Translations under genes and position numbers: made by a program
Shown here: positions 55,571 to 64,000 of the stretch, piece after piece
How positions within the stretch are numbered: the first letter of the stretch is position 1
How the letters are laid out: every line of letters begins with the position of its first letter
Assembly (NCBI RefSeq): GCF_016906535.1
Contig: NC_057373.1
Location: forward strand, 3,692,862-3,756,861
DNA: 64,000 bases
Source of the DNA: Rhizoctonia solani
Lineage: Eukaryota; Basidiomycota; Agaricomycetes; Cantharellales; Ceratobasidiaceae
Direction of reading: 5' to 3'
Notes under the pieces: model-generated
What the model was told of the DNA's origin: nothing
The model's database searches: none
What the model saw: the letters and a program-made list of their open reading frames with translations, nothing else

Positions 55571-57738
55571 CTATTTACAAATACTCACAATGTTTAAACG
55601 CCGTGGCCACAGCTCTGGCAGCCGGGGAAGTTGACGTTCCCATTTGAGGCGCTCCTCCCGCCGGTGGGGGGCGTGGGCCACTCTGGGGGATCCTAATCCG
55701 TGCCGGAGGGAGGTGGATGTGGATAGGACTGGCCTGGAGGAGGAGCATATGCACCACTCGGTGGTGGGGGAGGCACACCGGGGTTGACGCCAGGAGGTGG
55801 AGGTGCAGGAGCGTATGCACTCCCACCTTGTGATGGCGGGTGTGCGTACGCGCCGCTGTTTTGGGATGGACAAGGGGCATACTGTCCGGGGTCTGGGGGT
55901 GGTACAAAACTGGACGGCGGAGGGGGCGCATAGCCCCCATTGTGCGGATGAGGGAGCGGAGGAATAGTCGCACCGGCCCTGGGTGGACTGGTCTGGGGGA
56001 ATGTACCTCTCGGTGGGCCCCCCGGCGGAGACATCGCCCTTGTAGCGTACCCACTCCTCTTGGTGGCCCAGAGGTGATCGGCAAGCCAGGCGCTGGGGAA
56101 TTGGGGAATTGGGGAATTGGGGAATTGGGGAATCGGGGAATGGGCTCCTAATTGCAGCTGCAGGTCCCGCAGCAGGGGCAGGCGCACGTCTCTGAGGCAC
56201 GGTAACGTTAGGAGCGTCGTTCCAGCCGGGAATGTCATGCCGTTGGGAAACAGTGATGATTCGTGGAGGGGGCGGGCCAGAGGGCTGATCAATAGTGGGA
56301 GGTGGAGGAGGGACCATTAGCCCTGGCGAGGGAGGAACCGGAACCATTGGGGCCCAGAACCAGGGCTATTATCTCTGATACGGTGTCTGACCATAGGACT
56401 GTTGGCCTAGAGCGCCGTAACCACCTGTTGCCCAAATGGAGGACCCGGTAGGTTGTATCCTGCTTGAGCCCCGTACGCGGTTGTTGCCGGTTTGATTCTT
56501 GACGGAGTTGTGGAGGGAGGAGGCGAGTATGGACCAGTGGTCGTAGGAGGGGCACCATAAGGTCCCGATGAAGAGGGTGGTACGGCATAGGGTCCCCACG
56601 TTGACGCTAGAGGAACAGTATAGGGAGAGGATGGTTGGGTAGATGGAGGATTATACCCAACGCCGCCATGGGGTCCCGGGGCAGCAATGTCGTAGGGTCC
56701 GGAAGGTACGGCACCATAAGGACCAGTCGCGGGGCACCATAAGTGCCCTTGGAAGTACTCGCCGTTCCATTAACCTTCTTCTCGAACGCACCCTGTAGCC
56801 ATTGTACATCTCCACATCCAGTTGGAACTTGTTCCACATAAAGCACCGCCTCGGAGACCAAGCCCTGAGACTAGAATTTGAGCGTATTTGAGGAACTGGT
56901 CGGAGAGAGACACCAGCGGGCAAGTGTAATCCTCGCTGGCCAAATACAAAAGATCCAAATCGACGAACCCAACGGCAGTCGAGAACGCAACCGCCTTTTC
57001 GACGAATCCTTGGGCGGCCTTCGCCCGAATTCCATATTTTCCTCCTTGGCTCTCGCCCACCTGCTCCTCCTCACGCGCCTCTTCTTCCCAAATCCGAAAC
57101 AGCTTGTCGAGCTTCTTTCCAGCCATGAAACATACTCGAGCAGCCTCACGCTTCTCCTCCTTGGCCATCTTGGGGATGGACCACACCCGCTCTCCAAGCT
57201 CTCCAACCAGACTTTCAAACGCGTCGCCCTCGGCCCATCGGCACAAAACAACTCACATCTTGCGCCATTCTCCGACTTCCGGCCCACGAACGAGCTTGGC
57301 GAGACCTTTTTTGCCTTAGACAACGCCCTTGAATACGCACGAACACCTGCCCGCGCTATCCCCGACCTGGTTGAAATATGCCATTCGGGTTCGCATCACA
57401 AGGCCCTTGCCTCGGGCAAGGGACAGAGCGTCAGCCCATCGACAGGCTTGGATACATAGTTCAACGGTGGCATTGAGATTACCGGCGTTTAGTGCGCAAG
57501 CGACGAGGGTAGAGGTCGTGTCCTCCTTTCTAGAATGCATTCAAAGAGATTTGGCAGGGATGAATGGAGTGGGTAGGGTATTGCCTGCGACGCTTGAACC
57601 GCAAGAGCCGATTGTGGCAGCTGCGCTGGATTCGCTGATATAGGATAGGTGAGGGACAAGGGTGGCGCAAAGGCGGGTCGGTAAAGTACTATTGTCTATA
57701 AACCCAACTTGTGAGATAATTATTCTTAACAACCTCAA
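55571..57738 (-). pseudogene. SEC31: SEC31-like COPII coat gene, C-terminal part, broken
   Basis: Reading the minus strand from 57738: LVACALNAGNLNATVELCIQ and RWADALSLA match the helical ACE1 region of Sec31, the outer COPII coat protein that shapes ER-to-Golgi vesicles. WRKM/VVLCRWAEGDAFESL, GERVWSIPKMAKEEK and KLFRIWEEE follow. Then comes QFLKYAQILVS and, in a shifted frame, VSEAVLYVEQVPTGC, next a Pro/Gly/Tyr-rich linker (56760-56350) and a segment with DIPGWNDAPNV. In-frame stops include TGA at 57541, TAA at 57316 and a TGA near 57259; frameshifts lie near 56862 and in the linker. The WD40 N-terminus is absent. An intact SEC31 must exist elsewhere since the gene is essential in known fungi. 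Confidence 0.8.
56094..56143 (+). repeat. 8-bp tandem repeat (GGGGAATT)n
   Basis: About six units of GGGGAATT within the SEC31 relic. The unit is not a multiple of three, so its expansion rotates the frame, consistent with a gene no longer under selection. Confidence 0.9.
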
Positions 57739-58271
57739 ATCAGACTCACCGCTTGACAGTTACAATCATAGGCAAGCAGGGTGGCCGTTGCTCAGTCATA
57801 GTTTGGGCGATTCATTTCCCCTCACCTACCTAGAGTTTCTGAACCAACACAAGCAGCGTTCTTGACTTAAGGTCAGTAGTTCAACGCACCTTAATCAATG
57901 TACTCACCAGCGACCCGTGTTGTTTGCGCTGACTTCTAATTTGCCTTTAACCAATAACAGCTAAGGCATTTTTTGTTTCGGTGTGGAAGTTTTGCTATCG
58001 ACAGAAGTAATAACGAAGCGTAATGCTTGAGCTGTGAGCCGTGGTCGCGGTGAAGGTGGAGTGTGCACGTGGTGTGAGGTACTGGTAGACAGTGTTGGTT
58101 ATTACAGGTGTAAAACGTAAGTAAATGGATCTTATGTAATCGCAACAACGGTTTTTACCGGTATTACGCCTGTAAATATCACGTGGCATGTTTATCTCAA
58201 TTTAACTCAATGTATGCCAGTCTATCGAACCCGTAATGTATAAGAATGAATGTTAAATAAAAAAAATAGTT
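57739..58271. other. No gene seen
   Basis: Lies between the SEC31 and hAT relics; no convincing coding or repeat structure. Confidence 0.3.
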
Positions 58272-59535
58272 CTACATGGCTAGGTCATCCTTTACGACTG
58301 AACTTTTCATATCTCTTGTCAACAAGTCGTAAGCTTCAAGCTCTTTCTGTAGGTTCGAGAGCCCTGCCTGTCTGAAAATGTTGAGGCCTTGTCCTTCTAA
58401 GTGAGCAACATCGTAATTGAACAGATCCCTAAGTAATACGGGATACTGTGTTCCGAAAAAAAAATTGTACGCGTCTTGGCCAAGGCTCACTTTCACGGTG
58501 GACCCAAAAGTGCGGATTTTCTGAACGTGAAAAATTGCGCGTTATATGCGGAGTGTTGGCAAAATCCGACCATTTTTTCCATGAATCTGCATCCTCAACT
58601 CACCCCTGTGTGTCGTTGAGGTGCAAATTCTGCTATTTTAGGTGCGGATGTCTGGCAAAATCTGGACGTCATGCGGATTTTCCGCACTTTTGGGGTTCAC
58701 CGTGTTTCAGTTGCCAATTTCAATCCGGAGAGTGGAACGTCGTTGGGGTTATCAACCTCAAGGCTATCCTTGGGCAAGTCTTTGTCATCCAGCACATCCT
58801 GAGCCAGCTTACTTGCTAGCTTCTTAAATCTGCTAGTGCCTGCCTCTTTGTCCAATGTGCCCAGTTCTGCAAGCTCCTTGGCTGTCTTGTCATGCTGGTC
58901 TTCTTTGTCTGCGTCCGGGAGCAATAACGCGGCCTCTCCTAATTGCTTTGAAGCTGAAAGACCAAACTGACAATGCAAGCAAGCACGTGTAAGACCTGCA
59001 GCAGCGTGCGCTCTCTTCAACTCCATTTGAACCACAGCCGTATCAAACGTCTTCTTGTTTGAGAGACAAGAGCGGCGCTTTGACTGAATATAGCCCATCT
59101 TGCTGAAAAGTTGCTTGCAGCCTGCTGAGTTAACAACAATCAAGAGAACATTGATTGCTAGATGCATGAGCTGCTGCCGCCCAACGTTTGCTGTGTTAGA
59201 TGTAAGAAGACCCAACCAGATGCAAACTAAACCAACTGGTTTCCCCTATGCGGGCTTGTATCAGATTGTATAATAAGAGCCTAAATCAAACTTACAGATT
59301 GCTCATACAATGCTTGAAGCTCCTGAAAGTCCCACCTATCAGCATGAAACTGATTCTTGCCATCTAAGTAGTCCATAAATGCCTTGTGCATCTCCAAGTC
59401 ATTATCCTTGCGGAAAAGACGCCGGAATACCCGCTTAGTGGCACCATACAAAGACAAACAATTGAGTAAGGCATTCTGTGGATGAAACACTCCTATGCGG
59501 ATGTATGGGTTCAGTATAACACTAACAATATGCAG
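58272..59535 (-). pseudogene. hAT transposase, C-terminal part, interrupted by a MITE
   Basis: From 59535 down: HIVSVILNPYIRIGVFHPQN, WDFQELQALYEQS, an intron with good sites (59295-59227, 69 bp), then LAINVLLIVVNSAGCKQLFSK followed by MGYIQSKRRSCLSNKKT. This is the hAT C-terminal dimerisation domain (compare the NSA.CER.FS pattern of the family). A charged tail follows, cut by a 211-bp MITE (58494-58704), with the final 70 residues beyond it. The N-terminal BED finger and the catalytic region are missing: the left part is lost at the junction with repeat P (59536). An A9 run (58455-58463) lies in the last exon. Confidence 0.82.
58494..58704. mobile_element. 211-bp MITE with ~24-bp terminal inverted repeats
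   Basis: Both ends carry CACGGTGRACCC followed by AAAAGTGCGGA (one end has an extra C). No ORF. Flanking TTT on both sides may be a 3-bp target duplication but is too simple to be sure. Superfamily not assigned. It sits inside the hAT gene relic. Confidence 0.85.
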
Positions 59536-59806
59536 ATCCTATTATAGGGGTCTGGCTCAAGGGGGGGTTGAGCAGAACCTTAAATCAAATCGGGTTTTTC
59601 CGCCCAAACCCATTAGATAACCTGCCCTGAAAATGAAATTTCACTAGTCAACCACGTGATTCCGCATTTATCCATATACCTATCAAGCCAGTTATAGTAT
59701 GAAAAATTGCTTGAATTTTGGAGAATAATGAGATTCCTGCTTTTGTCTGTGATTCAAATTGCGTGAGACTTTGTCATTATGGTCTCCTATGCCATGCGCA
59801 CCTACT
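59536..59806 (+). repeat. Repeat P, order Y-X (permuted copy)
   Basis: Segment Y (59536-59693, starting TTATAGGGGTCTGGC) is followed directly by segment X (59694-59806, TATAGTATGAAAAATTGC...). At 37618-37900 the same two lie in the order X-Y. Confidence 0.8.
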
Positions 59807-60368
59807 GTCAAAATTTGGGGCAATTCTATTGAGGTCAAAAATAATCGATTTTTAACTAATTTTATCACTGCAGCCTTGAGGACCGGTCGCCAACCGGTCA
59901 ATTGGAAATTTAACAAAAATCGTCAAAAATGCGGACCATGACGCACTTTCCAAAAATGGAAAGACATTTGAAATTGGTCAAGAACTCGTTGAGAAAACAA
60001 CAAAATACATTTGTGGACGCGATTCAGAAACTTTTTTTATTGTCTCACAAGGTAGAGCTAGCTCATACAATCATTTTGACACCAGAACAATGTTAATTGG
60101 CTTAGTATTTGTGGAGATATAATGGAAACAATATACATGTAGAGCATGGGCGCCAGAGGGGACCAGTCGGCGACCGGTCCTCCCTCAGATAATTGACCAT
60201 CCCAAATGTCACCACAATAAGGTCTGTAAGTGTTCAAAAAGTGCGCATAATTGCACAGAGTACCTCAGTACTAGAACGGCGTAGATTGGCTCAGTATTGA
60301 GTGAGATACACGCAAGACAAAGTTGATGGTCTGCTCAACACCAGAGGGGACCGGTCGGCAACCGGTCC
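59807..60368. repeat. Non-coding stretch with three ACCGGT palindromes
   Basis: Inverted repeats built on GACCGGT / ACCGGTC with a 5-nt core lie at 59881-59899, 60161-60180 and 60349-60368; one arm of the second has an A for G. No gene. Confidence 0.8.
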
Positions 60369-60639
60369 TCAGGTTATTACAAAGTAGTAGGTTGGTGTAG
60401 GGTGAACCAAGCTACACTGCAGGGTGAGCCAAGCTACACTGCAGGGTGACCCAAGCTACACTGCAGGGTGAACTGTGATATGGCACAGGGTGGGAACCAG
60501 GTGGACACAACCCACATATGGTGTGAGGGTGGATTATAGGGGAAGCATCAGCCCTTCTACAAAAAGTTGCGTACTTTACACACAGCAATACCACCATCCC
60601 AAGTTAGGGTGAGTCATGTGACAACTGACCACCCATACC

Positions 60640-61895
60640 ACACAGAAGTGCGTACAACATGCAGAAGCATAGCACCATGGCCAATGTTAGGGTGAATCAC
60701 ATGACCACCCACCACTCTACTCATGCAGAGTTGCGTACCAAGTACGCAACCATACCACCCATAGTCATGTTAGGGTGAGTCACATGACCATCCACCACTC
60801 TACTCATGCAGAGTTGCATACTTGGTACGCAACTATACCACCCATAGTCATGTCAGGGTGAGTCACATGACCATCCACCACTCTACTCATGCAGAGTTGC
60901 GTACTTGGTACGCAACCATACCACCCACAGTTACATTAGGGTGAGTCACATGACCACCCACCAGTCTACTCATGCAGAGTTGCGTACCAAGTACGCAACC
61001 ATACCACCCACAGTTACATTAGGGTGAGTCACATGACCACCCACCAGTCTACTCATGCAGAGTTGCGTACCAAGTACGCAACCATACCACCCATAGTCAT
61101 GTTAGGGTGAGTCACATGACCATCCACTGCTCTACTCATGCAGAGTTGCGTACTTGGTACGCAACTATACCACCCACAGTCATGTTAGGGTGAGTCACAT
61201 GACCACCCACCACTCTACTCATGCAGAGTTGCGTGCCAAGTACGCAACCATACCACCCACAGTTACATTAGGGTGAGTCACATGACCACCCACCAGTCTA
61301 CTCATGCAGAGTTGCGTACCAAGTACGCAACCATACCACCCACAGTTATATTAGGGTGAATCACATGACCACCCACCACTCTACTCATGCAGAGTTGCGT
61401 ACCAAGTACGCAACCATACCACCCATAGTCATGTTAGGGTGAGTCACATGACCATCCACCGCTCTACTCATGCAGAGTTGCGTACTTGGTACGCAACTAT
61501 ACCACCCACAGTCATGTTAGGGTGAGTCACATGACCACCCACCACTCTACTAATGCAGAGTTGCGTACTTGGTACGCAACCATACCACCCACAGTTACAT
61601 TAGGGTGAGTCACATGACCACCCACCAGTCTACTCATGCAGAGTTGCGTACCAAGTACGCAACCATACCACCCACAGTTATATTAGGGTGAATCACATGA
61701 CCACCCACCACTCTACTCATGCAGAGTTGCGTACCAAGTACGCAACCATACCACCCATAGTCATGTCAGGGTGAGTCACATGACCATCCACCACTCTACT
61801 CATGCAGAGTTGCGTACTTGGTACGCAACCATACCACCCACAGTTACATTAGGGTGAGTCACATGACCACCCACCACTCTACTCAGGCAGAGTTG
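60640..61895 (+). repeat. 83-bp satellite array with flipping palindrome cores
   Basis: Fourteen consecutive units at exact 83-bp spacing (palindromes from about 60731 to about 61810). Each has a palindrome with 9-bp arms GTTGCGTAC and GTACGCAAC around a 3-nt core that is CAA in some units and TTG in others. The rest of the unit holds TTAGGGTGAGTCACATGACC. Variation outside the palindrome (TTACATT, TTATATT, TAGTCATGTT, CAGTCATGTT) shows a four-unit higher-order repeat of 332 bp. Confidence 0.95.
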
Positions 61896-62203
61896 CACAC
61901 AATGTACACTACCACACCTACCACACCACATAAACATGATAATGTAACAACATAATAAAATCTTAAAATAATTTAGCACATATTCCATAGTCAGGGTGAA
62001 CATACTATAAGCTTCACTCCTCACTCAATACTGTGTACAGTGCATGCAACTATACCAATCACCTCTAGGTTAGAGTGAGTTGCATAATCACTTACTACCC
62101 CTCTTACTCATAGTTGCGTACAATGTACACTATCATACCACCCTCTGTAGAACTATGGTAAGTCACATGACTATATACACCCTGCCAACCCAAAGTTGTA
62201 TAA

Positions 62204-62254
62204 AACAACAACAACAACAACAACAATAACAATAACAATAACAATAACAACAAC
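62204..62254 (+). repeat. CAA/TAA microsatellite
   Basis: ACAACAACAA followed by ATAACAATAAC units; counterpart of the (GTT)14 tract at 49474. Confidence 0.9.
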
Positions 62255-62560
62255 ATTTACACAACCATTCCCACCACACCATGTAACAGCAATAAGAACA
62301 TAAAAGCATGATAACATGATCAAAGAATGTAACAGAATATACCATGTACCAATAAGCTAGAGAGTATCAACTTACAGGTATCATCCCTCTCAAACAAAGC
62401 TGCATACATTGTATGCAACTATATCACTTGCCTCAAAGTAAGGGTGAGTCACATGACCACCTACCATCCCACCCATACAGAGCTGCATGCATTGTATGCT
62501 ATCATACCACCCATTATAAAGTAGGACTCAAATGACCACTTGCCACCCCTCCCACACAGA

Positions 62561-63554
62561 GTTGCATACAATGTACCAATCACACTCACCACACCATGTA
62601 AAATGATAGCATGATGACTGTTAAAGAATAGGGCATTTGGACTATCTAATGATATACAGAATATAGTAAAGCAATGGGTAGATTAAGTATATATGGATAT
62701 AAATGGTAAGAAGTCAGCTATATAAAGGTAGACAATATTATTAATCAGGGTGAGCCCTACACTCAACAAGTAACAAGTAATCTAGCAAATACTTGCAGAT
62801 GCAGGTGGTTGGTGGTACCAATACCTATAGCATGAAATATAATAATGAGTCTCAGTCACTTACTGTTATCTATCTGAATTTATCAGCAATTTGTTTGACC
62901 AATATTGCACTTAACTAGAGTGGATATGCTGCTTTCAATGCCTTAAACTCTCCCCACTGAATTACTCAAGTGGTGCAGGGTTACACTAAAGCCTTTCCAA
63001 GCCACCCAGTGTCTGTTAGGACCTTACTGAAAGCCATATGTGCCACAATACTCTACAGGCTAAGCTAAGTGAGCTAAAGAGGCTAAGAAAGTAAAATAAA
63101 GCACTCTGAACTAAGAGAAGAGAAGATCTAATGGTCTTTAGGTTTACAAGAGGGATAAAAGTTGATGAAAGTGGGTGAAAGATGGGATGCATTCAAGAGT
63201 CTCCCTCAGGGGCTTTATATACCCCAAAGGGAGCACAAATAACTATATACATGATGTACAAAAAGGGAAGTTACATGAGAGGTACCCTCTGAACTATTTG
63301 ATACATAGGAACCTTGCCAAGACCATTTAAGGACAATAAGTCCCAGTGAGAGAGGCCTAGAGTTATTTATAGAATGTTCTAGTACATTTATGACTAAAAT
63401 CCATTAGTCTGAATGCTAAGAATTGCCTTTGGGCATGTTAGGAACTCATAGAAAGCACCAGAAACTTAAATCATTAGTTGCTCCATCAGTTTGGCTCAGA
63501 ATCAGACAACTGCTTTCAGGAGGTGAGATGCCAGCATAGCCAACATAGTGGTAA
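62561..63554. repeat. No gene; possible minus-strand LTR
   Basis: 63014-63545 is bounded by TGTTAGG and GCCAACA. On the minus strand it has GGGTATATAAAGCCCC, followed by GAGACTCTTG, which resembles the promoter-like sequence near 41495. No target duplication was found. Confidence 0.35.
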
Positions 63555-63925
63555 TTGTCCCCATGCTAATATACCTATTTACCACCAAGATATTGGCATT
63601 GGTGCACCCTGCCAACCTTTGGTGCTTATTTGTAATTACTAAATGCTGGCACTTCCATGCTTATTCCTAGTACTTGTCCTATGCTCTGTAAGCACTGCTC
63701 CTACATATAAATATATGGTACAAAAAATACCACAATTTTTAGAAATGATAGTAAGCCTAGTTTGCATAGATTGACATGTATTTGCAAGCACAATAAGGAA
63801 GTAAGGTATAAAATGTCCTATAGCACAGCCAGTTTTTAAATGTAGTAACTTTCACTCCCATATCTGGATAGAGTAGATAAAATTACCCTATTTTCCACTA
63901 GTTACTATTGTCAATAAGGGGTACA
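63555..63925 (+). repeat. Telomere-adjacent segment
   Basis: Non-coding DNA directly before the terminal repeats. A diverged copy lies at 50376-50746 in the same orientation. Confidence 0.85.
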
Positions 63926-64000
63926 TAGGTTAGGTTAGGTTAGGTTAGGTTAGGTTAGGTTAGGTTAGGTTAGGTTAGGTTAGGTTAGGTTAGGTTAGGT
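63926..64000 (+). repeat. Telomere-like tract (TTAGG)15
   Basis: Fifteen perfect 5-bp units (TAGGT, i.e. TTAGG) running to the last base of the window. The G-rich strand points outward, as at a right chromosome end. The unit is five bases, not the TTAGGG usual in fungi. Confidence 0.93.

Larger units (their letters stand above)
60369..62560 (+). repeat. Subtelomeric satellite block, copy 3 (largest)
   Basis: Begins with AGGTTATTACAAAGTAGTAGG and three copies of the CCAAGCTACACTGCAGGGTG motif. The 83-bp satellite, a flank shared in reverse with 49256-49860, and a CAA/TAA microsatellite follow. No ORF of interest; short frames inside are repeat-driven. Confidence 0.92.

Noticed and set aside
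60640..61895. Regularly spaced short palindromic repeats resembling a CRISPR array
   Set aside because: The 83-bp units are repeated over their full length, so there are no unique spacers, and the genome is eukaryotic.
60600..61900. TTAGGG inside the satellite as interstitial telomere repeats
   Set aside because: It occurs once per 83-bp unit as TTAGGGTGAGTCAC, not in tandem, and the real terminal repeat is TTAGG.
63014..63545. Solo LTR with target duplication near the telomere
   Set aside because: TGTTAGG/GCCAACA ends look right but the flanks (GTGTC, TAGTG) do not match.

Overview
The window looks like the right-hand end of a chromosome from a filamentous basidiomycete, most likely an agaricomycete. 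The clues are a FunK1-type protein kinase, a Plavaka-type (KDZ/CACTA) transposase, relics of MUB1/samB and SEC31 genes, introns of about 50-90 bp, chromodomain Ty3/gypsy elements and a DIRS-type element. A Rhizoctonia-like (Cantharellales) host is a guess from general resemblance, not a result. The last 75 bases are 15 perfect copies of a 5-bp telomere-like unit, TTAGG, with the G-rich strand running towards the end.

Bases 1-31346 are a stack of retroelements. A left-truncated gypsy pol (1-3193) is followed by an LTR (3205-3651). A second gypsy element (gag at 3686) is split inside its protease by a 12.0-kb gypsy element (5157-17160; two 1090-bp LTRs; target duplication ATTTG) and resumes at 17161-20286. 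A DIRS-like element with reverse transcriptase and tyrosine recombinase follows (20919-24436). Next come minus-strand gypsy pieces (25209-30132) riddled with solo LTRs, most with exact 5-bp target duplications. The large element and the minus-strand element each carry an extra ORF after pol, and the two proteins look related.

Bases 31349-50750 are mostly non-coding repeats: a 1.1-kb dispersed repeat studded with GGCGTACC-W-GGTACGCC palindromes (two copies), a degenerate MUB1/samB gene (32750-35442), a 319-bp-arm inverted repeat, more solo LTRs, a Plavaka transposase relic (44552-46303), a gypsy integrase-chromodomain fragment (47405-48671), and two of three copies of a subtelomeric satellite block.

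From 50750 to the end the only apparently intact host gene is the FunK1 kinase (52233-54320, one 60-bp intron). It is followed by a broken SEC31 gene, a hAT transposase relic interrupted by a 211-bp MITE, the largest satellite block (14 consecutive palindromes at exact 83-bp spacing), a telomere-adjacent segment also present internally at 50376-50746, and the telomere-like tract.

Nearly every coding relic is interrupted at positions where a C-to-T change, usually CGA to TGA, explains the stop. This points to CpG-directed decay (deamination of methylated C, or a RIP-like process). Almost nothing here but the kinase is likely to make a full-length protein. All identifications come from reading motifs by eye; no database search was run.
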